From the NCBI RefSeq assembly GCF_910592395.1, contig NC_088323.1:10046001-10110000 (forward strand): DNA of 64,000 nucleotides, given 5' to 3'. How positions within the stretch are numbered: the first letter of the stretch is position 1; each line of letters opens with the position of its first letter. Positions 39,601 through 47,427 of the stretch are shown here, piece after piece. This stretch comes from Lineus longissimus (Eukaryota; Nemertea; Pilidiophora; Heteronemertea; Lineidae). The position numbers and the translations under genes are program-made. The notes under the pieces are model-generated. The model searched no databases and was not told where the DNA came from. It worked only from the letters and a program-made list of their open reading frames with translations.

Positions 39601-42600
39601 TATTTCATTGATCATTCAAAGTGTGAGTGCTTCTGAAGTTCTTTTATTATGGACTATGGTCAATAGGCCTATTCAAATACAGCAATCTGGAAGATGTATT
39701 CCTTTGATCATTGGGGAATTATGAGGCCTTCTCACAGAACGAGTTAGCTCTCAAGAACGTCCCACGCAGTGTTCCCTTTAGATGGTTTTGGTACGTTTGA
39801 TGTTCTTCATTCACAGCAATGCTATAACTTAGCATGAGATAATACAAGTACCAAAGTTTTTTTGAACAGAATCATTAAACTACTCAAGACACTGCCCCCC
39901 CCCCCCCCTGCGAATAATAGACCCCTTGCTTAACGAAGGGGAATTGATAAAAGGCGAGGTGAGATATGGCGAAACGGGAGAAGGCAAAATGGGAAGAAGG
40001 CGAATTGACACAAAGGTCAATCAAGAAAAGGCAAGATGAGATAAGGCAGGATGGAACCAAGGCAGAATAGGACAAAGGCGAAATAAGAAAAGGCAAACTA
40101 GGATGAGGCAAGATGAGAGGAAGGCGAGTTGGGAAGAAGGCCAATTGGAACAAAGGCGAGATAAGACGATGGCGAAATCGTAGAAGGCGAATTGAGAAAA
40201 GGCAAGTTAGGAGAAGGCTAAATGGGAGAAGGCAAAATTGGATAAGGCGAATAAGGTTAAGGCGAAATGGGCAGATACCATTCATATAGGGAGCTGTGCG
40301 CTACTTTGCGCCCAGTGCTTGGGTCGGGTGAGGCGGTTTTGTTATTATGTGACGCGTATCACGTATATGAATTCCCATACGGTACTTAGAAAAATTAAGA
40401 GCGATTAACAACGTAAGGTGAAAGAGTACGACCACAATAAAGGGGGAAAATTGCAGAAATGGATGAATGCTTTAAACATATAGTGGCCCCAATACTTTCC
40501 CAGCTTATTTTTGTATAATCCCATACTTTTGATTTAAACAGATGGCCCCATATGCAAATCAGACCTGCTGAAAAGGCCCCTTATGTTAATGAGTATGCCC
40601 ATACATAGAAAGAACAAAAAATGCTATTTCTCCGAGATCGCTGCAAAGTTTACCCATTTAACCCAGCGAGGACCATCTCCATATCAACCACGACTTTCAG
40701 GACAAGTTTCGAGGTCATCCGATCTGAACTGAGGGAGGAGATGTGTGACAAACTATTTCAGCTCTACGTCCATTATAGTAGATTCTAAAAATGCACAATA
40801 TTTGCATTAGTTGGACCTTTGCCAAAACAGGGGACAAGGTTATACACCTACGATCGGCGTTGACCTTTGCCCTCTTTAAGTTTTCATAGCAGCGCTGTGA
40901 TTGGAGCACGCGCTGAGAGCGTGCCAAGAAAACAGGAAAATAGATGGAATGGGCACAGGGTTGTAGGCTGTCGGATACTACTGCAGTTGCCGAGATCGTT
41001 CCGTAAGAGATGTTCGGATTGGTCCAAAATCGAGGCTACTTGCCTGGGTTAAAAAACAGCTTCTGAGGCGGAAAATGTCAAGGGTTTTGGTGAGTGATTA
41101 AGCGATCTCAAAACATTGCGGGTCAAGACGATTTAACTGGACCACAAGTAAGTGCGAACGGCACACCCCTTTAAACTAAAACTAGAGCCTACGTACATGT
41201 GGTGGCCCGATCAGGCAATTACAAAATTTACAAATACAGTACGACCTCTCTGTTGCGAACACCCATGGAACTGGGCATTGATGTCCGTAATGTAGAGGTG
41301 TCCATAATTAATAGGGAGGTTATGCCATTATTGTCCAAAAAGTGGATTCATGTGTATGTACACGGGGTCGTGAAGCCTACGTATTACATTCTCCATTTAA
41401 TTTTGAATATTAACTACATGTGTATTTCAAATAATTAGAATTTTGATGCCATTTATATGCGAACTTGAAATTACTTTATTACAATACCTATGGCATTTCT
41501 GGTGGAGGTCATATCAATTCACATTGATATATGCAGGTTGTGTTCGTACACTTCATACTACATAGACAGCGTACATCTTTAATTAGTTGTATAAAAGCAT
41601 TAGATTGAGCTACTACACACCAAGCTTAATTGTTTGCAATTAGAGCACAAGGGGACAAACAACTCAATGGAATGCAATTAATGTGGACACATACAGTAGC
41701 TTGGCAATGTGATGAGCAGTGAAGATAATTAATCGAAACGTTCGGTTTAAATTAGGAGAGCAACATACATTAAATTCACTCCACCCAGTAATTAACGGAA
41801 CACAGAGCCATAGTTACACTCAAACCGACGATTTACGCCATTTTACCTGTGACCTTGAAAATTAGGTCAAATCAGAAACCCGTAGGACATGTGATATATC
41901 CTTCATAAGAGAACCTACCATAAAAATTTTATTGAAAACAAGTCACTCATAAGAGAGATATCATCACACTTTTTAGGTTTCCACTTCTCACCCCTGGTGG
42001 CCAATTCAAGAATCAGATCGGACCGAAATTCATTGTCAGAGGTCACCTGACCTTAGGGGTCCTGTGTACAAAGGTTCAAGTTCACAGTTAAGAAACGTGC
42101 CACTCTTTTTGAAACAAGATACAGATGACGACGAGGGACGACGGACACTGCGGCGTAGTACTTATAGACTCCCCTACGGTGAGCCGAAAAGAATCAATCA
42201 ACATCGCCATCATCATTCTGAGAATATAGTCCTCACTGTTTTTCAAGGCTAGTAAAGCATTAAGGAATATTATGAAACATTGTTGTTGCAGGCAGATGTA
42301 GCACCCGGAGGTTTTATAACTTGTAAAGAAGATATTTTTAAAAATCAACCCGGTGCCGAAAAATTGACATGACCATTCATGAGTTCAAGTAATATTTTTT
42401 ATGTGGCCTTAAAACATTCCCCTTAGGGAAAACTCTTTTCAAAATGGCCAAAATTTATTTCACAAGCTGTCTATTGACGATTTCGAAGAAGTTTGTTTTG
42501 ATGCCGATCATACAGGCATGTGCTTCACCTCAAACAAAGGATCAGGCATTGTCCAAAGTCAGCTTAGGCATTCTGACGTGTTCTGGGAGTGCGAATTTGA

Positions 42601-45221
42601 TTTGTTTTGGCGTTGATTCCTCTTCTTCGAAAGGCCTCATGATCAGCTCTCAGGCTCATGCCTCATAGGAGTTGTAATACAAGAAACACAGAAACGAAAC
42701 AGAAACACAGAAACGCAGGAACAAAACACAGAAACGCAGGAACCACCACTCCTGTGGCGAATTCTGGTCTGCAGACACCATCCTGTTGCCATGGTTGTTA
42801 CGGTGAAAGGGGGTGTAACAAAAACAGGTACTCAGTCGGAATGGGAGAAGGAATGCTCAGTTCCCAATATCCCTTTTAGCCTCCTCAAGGCCTCAAGATG
42901 GCGATAGCGGCGCTCCGAGGTTCATACATTATGCAAGAGAATGCGTCAACCGGCTTCTGATTGGTCAAGTTGGATGACGTCAAGTGTGAACATAGTGCAC
43001 GTGCGCGTCATCCAGATGAGGTCACATGGCCGTACTCGCATTATTTTTAGCAATGCCACGTGTGTTTGTTTACATTTTGAAATGAAGTTGGTTTTATGGA
43101 AACTTCATTAACATAAAGCAGATCTCTAAAGACAGATTATAAGAATTGAACCCATGAACGCACACTACACCACCAAGACATTGCACTGCACCACCATTTA
43201 AAACAACAGTCTGTAGGAATCGAACCTACCAAAGCACTACACAATCTCAAAAAGACTGCACTCCCTTCTGGGCCTGATGATGGAGTCATCCTCAGGGTTA
43301 CTTTAATGACAATAACAATGACTTGGTCATGGAAAGTATCGAGAGAGACAATACCACCATTGAATATTCATAGGTTGGAGGTTCCAGACCTATCAATTAG
43401 ACGCGTGCAGTGCATATTTGGAGAGCAACTGAAAAGATAATATTTGGTACGGCAAGTCTACAGATATAAAGAAATTATTTGAGGAAAAAATTTATTTTGA
43501 ATTTTGCTAATTTGGTTTGGGGGGGGGCGTGTTTTGAGATTTTTCTGCCAGTTGGCTGAAGAGTGGAAATATCAACGTCTGTCCAATTTGTCGATTATCA
43601 AAAAATTTCTGTGGTCAACTACCAGTTTGCTTTGGTAGGTGATAAAGCTTGGAAACAGTGAAACCTTGGAACCAGTGATAAACCTTGGATTGGAAACAGT
43701 CCTAAAAATGCATAAAAACATGAAATAATGCCATTGGAACCTAAGGTGGTTACGAATCAATATTTGGAGCTTATTTTTGCATGATCAGATCGGAATTAGA
43801 CGGTAGTTTAGAAATCAGTCGCATATAACCGATTCAACATTGTATATTTTAGAATAACCCAGTCGTACCTCACCTCCAGTGTACAGTACTGATCTCCCAA
43901 ATATGGGCATGCACGTGACGGCACGCACACCACACACCCATGATATGGACCAATCAGCGCTCCGCTTACTACGCCACAACACGGGGCCTATTTGAACTAC
44001 GGAGCGGTGTGATCATACAGGGTGATACAGAGATGATTGACAACATCATGCACTACCGGCTGGCACTTATCCGTACATCATCTTAACATGACAAGAAACG
44101 TATAAGAAGATTTATTACCGAAGGTTTTAGACGAGTTGGAGATGAAAAATAGGAACAAATTCCTTCACCGTGACGAGCGATTTCGTACATTTTCATGTAC
44201 ACATCGAGGGGTGTAGAGAAATTTTCGTGATGTCACCAGTTCTAAGCGGACACAATTTTTAGTGATTCCCGTGTGCATGTTTGTCCTATCTACCAAGCTT
44301 TATCATTCAGAGCATTATATATATACAAATTACAAAATGATTCTTCTAATAAAAACGTTTTATTTTAGTATATGGAATACAAAACAATCACAAAACCTTT
44401 CTTTTGCTTTCATTGAAAAGAAATCATTAGATATTTGCAATTGCGGCCCGTCATGAACATAAGTTTATTTTTAACGACAACGCATTTCAAATGCATTCCA
44501 TGATGACGTCATCCTCCACAAAAAGGTTGTTTCTGGAACTACTGGCAAATTGCTATCATTTGTATCAATAAAGTCAGCTGGGACGAGATTGGTAGTTGGA
44601 AGGGTATAAATCGTGGAAGGAACGCACCCGATTTCACGCGGTACTTGCACAGTGATTCCATGGTTTGTTGACTATTCCAAGGTTTATCACTGGTTCAAAG
44701 GTTTCTCTGTTTCCAAGCTTTATCACCTACCGTTTGCTTTTTACAATTTACTTGCCCGACTTTCCAGAATATCATCAAAATTTCAGATTCACAGCCCCAC
44801 GCAGTATTTGATGCGTCGCGGTCAAACATTGACAATTTAACTGCTAAAAGACTTTAAAAATCCATGGTAGTCTTGTCTCGAGGTGCCGCCTATGCCTGTT
44901 TCTTTTTCGTTTCTGTGTTTCGATCCTGCGTTTCTGTTTCGTTTCTGTGTTTCTTGTTTTACAACTACCCTGCCACATGCACATGCGCATGCATGCATGG
45001 CCATGGATGATGATGATGTGGCCAGGGTCAGGGACACGTTCACATTGTCCTCTGGTACGACCAATATTGAATATTCAGAACTAGGCCCCTTTCGAATGTT
45101 GTTCATCCTTCAACATAGTTATCAAGCATAACACACATACGAACGCACTGCTGTTTTGTTATCGGTCAATGTATTCGATCGAAAACATGCTTACCACCAT
45201 GTACTCAGGGGTTTCTGCCAT
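21631..45221 (-). CDS. HPRT1: Hypoxanthine-guanine phosphoribosyltransferase, complete 7-exon gene
   Basis: Purine salvage enzyme that joins hypoxanthine or guanine to PRPP to give IMP or GMP; cytosolic, normally a tetramer. Coding exons on the minus strand are 45195-45221, 38144-38250, 36612-36795, 36090-36256, 31241-31287, 22242-22318 and 21631-21684 (stop included). They total 663 bases and 220 residues; human HPRT1 has 218. Visible motifs: FCIPKHY near residue 22, [13 protein letters not shown] near 66-78, flexible-loop Ser104-Tyr105, PRPP loop [13 protein letters not shown] at 130-142 with Glu134 and Asp135, purine-site Lys166, and [11 protein letters not shown] at 187-197 with Phe187, Val188 and Asp194. 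All introns are GT-AG. Exon lengths of 27, 107, 184, 47 and 77 equal human exons 1, 2, 3, 7 and 8, and 167 equals human exons 4+5+6. No frameshift or stop was found, so the gene looks functional. The C-terminal tail is two residues longer than human. UTR limits and the polyA site were not located. Confidence 0.96.
22242..22318 (-). CDS. HPRT1: HPRT exon 6 (human exon 8)
   Basis: 77 bases, as human exon 8. Encodes [20 protein letters not shown] and then FRDLS. The acceptor is CTTGTTTGCAG and the donor GTAAGT. Residue 186 is Cys where human has Lys; the neighbouring purine-pocket Phe-Val and the downstream Asp194 are kept. A family 2 Helentron-like element starts about 32 bases upstream of the acceptor on the transcript. 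Confidence 0.96.
22350..23346 (+). mobile_element. Family 2 Helentron-like element, copy b, in HPRT intron 5
   Basis: The head TGAAATGGTCCAGGGACCAT contains the palindrome GGTCC-A-GGGACC and is followed by GTGCTCACC. The tail reads GTATAGACTCCCCGAACGG and then TAAGCCAAAAAA. GCTCACC near the head and GGTAAGC (GGTGAGC in other copies) near the tail are sub-terminal inverted repeats. The body is collinear with copy a. It lies antisense to HPRT and starts about 32 bases from the exon 6 boundary. Confidence 0.7.
23347..23600 (+). mobile_element. Second family 2 head fused to copy b tail
   Basis: Directly after the A-run of copy b, GCCAGGGGGCATTGTGCTCACC opens another family 2 copy. It runs through ATTTGGTGGTTAGGAATTC and a partial unit (GATATCACACTTTTT) before fading near 23600. 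Tail-to-head tandem copies are reported for Helentrons. Confidence 0.6.
23766..23950. repeat. DIRS left inverted terminal repeat
   Basis: Matches the reverse complement of 30303-30488 at roughly 88-90 percent by eye. Confidence 0.85.
24000..24100. repeat. DIRS internal complementary region
   Basis: GTCTGACCTGGGTAGGTATG (inverted copy of the left edge) is followed by TTTTATGTCGTTCATACTC and ACCCAGGTCAGACTTTTGC, the right-edge version. DIRS elements use a region complementary to both termini to template a circular intermediate. Confidence 0.7.
24584..25200 (-). pseudogene. DIRS tyrosine recombinase, decayed
   Basis: The C-terminal core reads [19 protein letters not shown], then [18 protein letters not shown], then [17 protein letters not shown]. 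This gives a QxxR box in place of the usual HxxR, the W-S-S-F spacing, and the terminal nucleophile Tyr in FSQCYTCD. Upstream, in another frame, [19 protein letters not shown] and then [12 protein letters not shown] fit the N-terminal half, and the first catalytic Arg area (ATVQIQG) is degraded. The enzyme would integrate a circular DNA without target duplication. Confidence 0.8.
25459..26740 (-). pseudogene. DIRS reverse transcriptase end plus RNase H, frameshifted
   Basis: Across frames the order is [20 protein letters not shown] and [11 protein letters not shown] (RT connection), [13 protein letters not shown] and [15 protein letters not shown] (RNase H start), then [18 protein letters not shown] (RNase H end), followed by [21 protein letters not shown]-type sequence and [19 protein letters not shown], the linker typical of DIRS/Ngaro elements. 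The second part stays open for over 300 codons, but frameshifts near 26270 and 26500 disrupt it. No YxDD palm motif remains. Confidence 0.85.
26788..29304 (+). mobile_element. Family 1 Helentron-like element, copy B, inside the DIRS
   Basis: Head ACAAG+AGGCCCAAGGGCCT and GGCGCTCAGCTGA; tail hairpin GCTGACTTTGTCAGC and then TGAGCTAAAAA. It shares long collinear blocks with copy C (27460-27600 with 34010-34170; 28640-29300 with 34430-34950), so B and C form one 2.5-kb subfamily. No Rep/Hel protein. GC falls sharply at both junctions relative to the DIRS host. Confidence 0.75.
29330..30010 (-). pseudogene. DIRS first-ORF-like Pro/Ser-rich region
   Basis: A minus-strand frame begins near 29923 and is rich in Ser, Pro, Gly and Lys ([20 protein letters not shown], then a poly-Pro/Ser tract). 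Position between the right terminal repeat and the RT block suggests the gag-like ORF of the DIRS element. Overlapping frames on both strands are open because of high GC, so the exact frame is uncertain. Confidence 0.45.
30303..30488. repeat. DIRS right inverted terminal repeat
   Basis: Partner of 23766-23950. Its outermost 50 bases are also repeated at about 24048-24096, the proposed internal complementary region. Confidence 0.85.
30670..31100. mobile_element. Foldback element related to 1643-2207
   Basis: The inner arms TACAAATTTTGTGTAG and CAACATTTC/GAAATGTTG match the 1643-2207 element in reverse orientation, and ATCGCTCTCATTTTCAC faces AAAATAAGAGCGAT at the ends. It lacks the 122-bp insert of the other copy. 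Confidence 0.55.
31241..31287 (-). CDS. HPRT1: HPRT exon 5 (human exon 7)
   Basis: Encodes [15 protein letters not shown] with split codons at both ends (Ser162 and Phe178). It is 47 bases, as human exon 7. The acceptor is TTTTCTTTCAG and the donor GTAAGT. Lys166 is the purine-contacting lysine of the family. Confidence 0.95.
31552..31612 (+). repeat. ATC/ATT trinucleotide microsatellite
   Basis: Imperfect run of TCA and TTA triplets, 31552-31612, in HPRT intron 4 about 260 bases upstream of exon 5 on the transcript. Confidence 0.9.
32020..35110 (+). repeat. Diverged tandem repeat, split by family 1 copy C
   Basis: Units share GCACNTNTCCCA, CAGTTACAGTCTGGAATGC-like and AAATCCAAGATGGCCACCTGGCAGCC words. 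Copies start near 32040, 32170, 32300 and, after the insertion, 34957. The period is roughly 130-180 bp and irregular. The sequence flanking copy C matches neighbouring units on both sides. Confidence 0.55.
32448..34956 (+). mobile_element. Family 1 Helentron-like element, copy C, in HPRT intron 4
   Basis: Same head and tail as copies A and B. Left flank GGATTGGGAA and right flank ATTGATGGGGCACC show no target duplication, and the insertion lies within an A-run. Inner sequence is collinear with copy B at both ends, with a different middle. Confidence 0.75.
36090..36256 (-). CDS. HPRT1: HPRT exon 4, equal to human exons 4+5+6
   Basis: Residues 107 to 162. The acceptor is TGTTTTCAG and the donor GTGAGG. 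The 167 bases equal 66+18+83, the lengths of human exons 4, 5 and 6, so two introns known in mammals are absent here. It encodes the PRPP-binding loop [13 protein letters not shown] with the Glu-Asp pair and ends inside the Ser162 codon (AG|C), exactly as human exon 6 does. Confidence 0.97.
36257..38143 (-). other. HPRT introns 3 and 2 (around exon 3)
   Basis: Intron 3 is 36257-36611 (355 bp) and intron 2 is 36796-38143 (1348 bp). Neither holds a recognised mobile element. Intron 2 has no coding signal beyond short chance reading frames. Together with intron 6 (21685-22241, 557 bp) these are the only HPRT introns that appear free of insertions. Confidence 0.85.
36612..36795 (-). CDS. HPRT1: HPRT exon 3
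   Basis: Residues 45 to 106, 184 bases as in human. The acceptor is CATTTGCAG and the donor GTAAGT. It carries [17 protein letters not shown], which holds the PPi-binding loop with the Leu-Lys-Gly-Gly non-proline cis peptide known in this family, and DFIRLKSY leading into the flexible catalytic loop. Confidence 0.97.
38144..38250 (-). CDS. HPRT1: HPRT exon 2
   Basis: Residues 10 to 45. The acceptor is TCTTTCCAG and the donor GTAAGC. The exon is 107 bases as in human and ends inside the Arg45 codon (AG|G). It contains the [10 protein letters not shown] motif of the N-terminal hood region. Confidence 0.95.
38690..40290. repeat. Inverted pair of 17-bp minisatellites around 190-bp repeats
   Basis: 38706-39090 is a run of about 20 pyrimidine-rich units of about 17 bp with the constant word CGCCTT or TGCCTT. 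39930-40280 is the same minisatellite in reverse (AAGGCGAAATGGGAG-type units). Outer edges also mirror each other (CATATGG...GCCCATTTCGCC and GGCGAAATGGGC...CATATAGGG). The centre holds three diverged copies of a segment starting ACCCATGTTTGT and then GTCTTTCATATGA, near 39108, 39307 and 39475. Fold-back of the arms is possible in RNA. Reading frames of 226 and 133 codons in the arms are repeat artefacts. Confidence 0.8.
40291..41803. other. Part of HPRT intron 1, no recognised element
   Basis: A C-run of 14 lies just outside at 39894. Around 40885-40925, GTGATTGG with GC-rich palindromic CGCGCTGAGAGCG looks promoter-like, but no exon follows convincingly. 41125-41170 is an inverted copy of 14718-14760. 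Confidence 0.4.
41804..42188 (+). mobile_element. Family 2 element, copy e, 5-prime truncated
   Basis: One inverted core unit (GCCATAGTTACACTC through AAGAAACGTGCCA) is followed by GACGACGAGGGACGACGG and the tail TATAGACTCCCCTACGG, TGAGCCGAAAA. The head is missing. Confidence 0.65.
42671..42742 (+). repeat. GAAAC-rich repeat, left arm
   Basis: ACAAGAAACACAGAAACG-type units. The reverse complement lies at 44897-44965 (CGTTTCTGTGTTTCTTG then TTTTACAAC). The pair encloses the E-type element at 43345-44879 and may be the ends of a larger inverted structure. Confidence 0.6.
43110..43260 (-). other. Two degenerate tRNA-like segments
   Basis: On the minus strand, GTAGG-TTCGATT-CCTAC forms a perfect T-arm and is followed by AGACTGT, which pairs with GCAGTCT 54 bases earlier. 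The space is too short for normal D and anticodon arms. About 80 bases further, ATGGG-TTCAATT-CTTAT forms a second weak T-arm. Most likely remnants of a tRNA-derived SINE or of tRNA pseudogenes; neither is a credible functional tRNA. Confidence 0.35.
43345..44879 (-). mobile_element. E-type TIR element, 1.5-kb copy
   Basis: Ends GAGACAATACCACC and GGTAGTCTTGTCTC. The first 60 bases match, in reverse, the right end of the 441-bp copies at 59387 and 60368 (TGAATATTCATAGGTTGG, ATCAATTAGACG); the last 115 match their left end (TCAAACATTGACAATTTAAC). The middle is about 1.1 kb longer than in those copies and has no open frame. Flanks GAGA and GAGG are a possible imperfect 4-bp duplication. Confidence 0.6.
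45195..45221 (-). CDS. HPRT1: HPRT exon 1 (coding part)
   Basis: Encodes MAETPEYMV, followed directly by the donor GTAAGC. The 27-base length and phase 0 are the same as human HPRT1 exon 1. The context AAA before ATG and G at +4 is a good start context. The next in-frame exon begins with Ile-Asp-Asp-Asp, matching the Ile-Ser-Asp-Asp junction of the human protein. The call rests on length, phase, strand and donor together, because the N-terminus itself is poorly conserved in this family. Confidence 0.88.
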
Positions 45222-45303
45222 TTTGACTAAATGTCATGTGACTTCTTCAAGGCTCATTTAACTAACCAGAATGACGGAATGCACGGGGCGTATTCAACTC
45301 CCT
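45222..45303 (-). promoter_or_regulatory. HPRT 5-prime flank, 82 bp of non-element DNA
   Basis: Only 82 bases separate the HPRT ATG from the terminal inverted repeat of the element at 45304-46668. The stretch contains TCACATGAC, an E-box-like core, and no TATA box. Core promoter and transcription start could lie here or inside the element. That element carries a TGACGTCA site at about 46614 and a CATGCGCA site near 46586, the usual elements of TATA-less housekeeping promoters. This is inference from position; no start site is visible. Confidence 0.35.
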
Positions 45304-45479
45304 GGCCGACTTCGATTGCTTACTCGAGTTCTCCCCGAGTGACTCGGGGAGCAATCGAACATAGAATTTTGCTCGGGTGACTACCCGAGTGACGTCATAT
45401 TTGACCTACTTAGTTCCTCGAGGACTACCCTGGACCGCGCACAGGAGTGGGTTTTGAATTACCCGCAGAACACGTGATT

Positions 45480-46190
45480 AATATATATATATGTTTATTC
45501 GTACTACTTTCCGTTGTACAGATAACAAAAAAATAAGGTGCAATAAGACAATACAGAGTTGGGTGCAAATACAAGTTTACGATAAGGCAAATAAAGTAGA
45601 AGGTAAGACTGAGAGTCGAACCCGAAAACCTCTCATTCTTGGAGATGATCCTGAATAAGTTACATTGGTATCTTGAACTATCACAATAAAACTAACACCA
45701 AAAACAATACTCCATCAAATCAACCTGTACACAAAAAGTTAATTATCATGTCTATTTCCTCTTTTGTGAGAATATGATTCCCTGCCTCCCGCATTTCAAG
45801 CAATTCCCTAACTTGGATGGCAACCCTATTATGCCCCAATCCCCAAAATTCCCTATTGATGTCCCTTAGCATTATACATTCATCAGGCAGCTGATCCCTA
45901 TTCCAGTTGTACTTTTGTAACACCATAGTTAGACTTTTCCCCACTGATGAGACGCTCCCGGCAAATAATAATCCAACTGTAACCTTTACGAGTGTATTTC
46001 CTGATTTCCGCAGTCCTTTGATGAATTTTACGAACCTTTTCTCCAATTGAGTTTGAACGCTACAGTCCTTTATAATGGCTGGTAACAGGTCATTATGAGT
46101 GCGATATGGCAAACACAAAATCTGACGAATACATTTACGCCATGCAATATACAATTCTTCCATGTATGGTTTTGAACAATCTAGCAACTG
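45480..46190 (-). pseudogene. LINE (CR1/L2-like) reverse transcriptase C-terminus and 3-prime end
   Basis: A 155-codon frame on the minus strand begins near 46187 and contains YIAWRKCIRQILCLPYRTHN, DLLPAI and RFVKFIKGLRKSGN. The WRK-R-LPYRTH-LLP pattern is the usual end of reverse transcriptase proteins in CR1/L2-related non-LTR elements. A stop at 45720 is followed by a short 3-prime UTR ending in a TA-rich simple repeat (45480-45492), as expected for a LINE 3-prime end. The 5-prime part is truncated, the normal outcome of retrotransposition. Confidence 0.72.
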
Positions 46191-46306
46191 GTAACATGGT
46201 AATCATGGCTGCCAGCAACTTGTAAGCACGTTTTCTGATGAAAAAAAACCCTGTTTTTGGCCGTATTTCTTCTGTTCGTTACCAAATATCCCTAAATGAA
46301 GTAGAA

Positions 46307-46531
46307 CTAGAACAATAGAACAATTGAAAAGTCACGCAGGCCGAACATGGGCACAACATCTTCGCAGAATCCTTGGATCTTTGGGACTTTAGACCTTCGC
46401 ATGCATAATGTCAGAGCAGCAGCGATCATGAACGATGTTTTGCCAAGGAATTGACCGTCTGGGGGCTGGAGTAACTCGTCAAATTGGAAAAAACTTATCA
46501 CAAACTCACGATTTAAGTTCGGCGCCGCCAT
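46307..46531 (-). CDS. Unrecognised small ORF inside TIR element
   Basis: A 74-codon frame from an ATG at 46531, starting MAAPNLNREFVISFFQFDEL and continuing with a LGKTSFMIAAALTL segment. ATG context is good (GCC before, GCG after), and a strong splice donor, ATC|GTGAGT, follows 22 bases into the frame. Upstream on the same strand lie CATGCGCA and TGACGTCA. I do not recognise the product. It could be the start of a transposase, a spliced upstream exon, or chance. Confidence 0.25.
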   Translation of the reverse strand: MAAPNLNREFVISFFQFDELLQPPDGQFLGKTSFMIAAALTLCMRRSKVPKIQGFCEDVVPMFGLRDFSIVLLF

Positions 46532-46705
46532 GATTATTCGCTACTCCATTCTCGCGGGCCGTTCGATTGTTCCCCTCACTCGACATGCGCAGAGCACGCA
46601 TTACCTCATCGGTGACGTCACGCTCGGGCACTCGCACTCTACCCGAGAGTAAGCAATCGAAGTCGGCCTCTGTTCTCGACCGTTCCGGAACGGGCCGAGA
46701 ACAGG

Positions 46706-47418
46706 CGGCTGTTATAAAACGCGGATTCCGCGGAAAAATCTAACTTGGCTACAGGGTGGCTACCTGAACCGCAGGTGAGAGTTTTTCATAGTAGTGTGCA
46801 TTGTTGTGCGCATGAAGTACTCCTGGTGACAAGGTCTTTGGGAATCCCCGTTATATGGCGCGCTGTATGCGCCGTAAATCACAAGCACCTTGTAGTTTGA
46901 AATAAACTTATACTCTAGACGGGCCGCGAAGTAAGTTTTTGTGATTGCTTAAAATATACTCCAATGTGCAGTCGCATATGGTTGGTTAGGTTCGGTTGGT
47001 TAGGTTGATTGTCCTAAAAAAATTTCGTAGACCAGAATTCAGTTCATCATCGACTTATAATTGAAGGAGGCATATACCGTAACGTACATCAATCCGGGCA
47101 ACAGTCACACTTGAAAGCAGCCTCGTAATGTGTTCCGTTAGGGAAGGAACCACGGTGGTGTCGAAGATAACATGCAAAGTTTATCAACACCAAGAAAAAA
47201 GCAAGAGGGAAGAGTCGGTCGGAAGGGCATGAATGGCGCTCCAGAGGATTAAAATCTGACCGATGAAATGTGCAGATAACTGGTAGTTCTTGCCTCCGAT
47301 TTATGATTTATGTTGTTATTTGTATAATATAATTATCATTAAATATTATGCGCGTATTTACTGGCGGCTTTGTGATTTTTCCGCGGATTTCCCCGGAATC
47401 CGCGTTTTATAACAGCCG
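46706..47418. mobile_element. 713-bp MITE, 25-bp perfect TIR, 9-bp duplication
   Basis: CGGCTGTTATAAAACGCGGA plus ATTCC/G at the left and its perfect reverse complement at the right form a 25-bp TIR. GAGAACAGG is duplicated exactly at 46697-46705 and 47419-47427. A further inverted pair, CCGCGGAAAAATC/GATTTTTCCGCGG, lies just inside. A 9-bp duplication is typical of Mutator-like elements. No transposase is encoded, so it is non-autonomous. Confidence 0.88.
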
Positions 47419-47427
47419 GAGAACAGG

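Larger units (their letters stand above)
45304..46668. mobile_element. TIR DNA element next to HPRT start
   Basis: GGCCGACTTCGATTGCTTAC at 45304 and its exact reverse complement ending at 46668 form a 22-bp perfect TIR. Inside each end are further CTCGGG/CCCGAG words. A LINE fragment (45480-46190) is nested within; without it the element would be about 650 bp. No clear target duplication. Its left end lies 83 bp upstream of the HPRT ATG. Confidence 0.65.

Noticed and set aside
43110-43260. Nuclear copy of mitochondrial DNA with armless tRNAs
   Set aside because: Only T-arms and one acceptor pairing are visible, with no flanking mitochondrial genes or rRNA; a SINE remnant is simpler.
46307-46531. 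ATG at 46531 with donor GTGAGT as HPRT exon 1
   Set aside because: It would leave 22 coding bases, phase 1, which does not join HPRT exon 2 in frame. The 27-base, phase 0 exon at 45195-45221 fits exactly.
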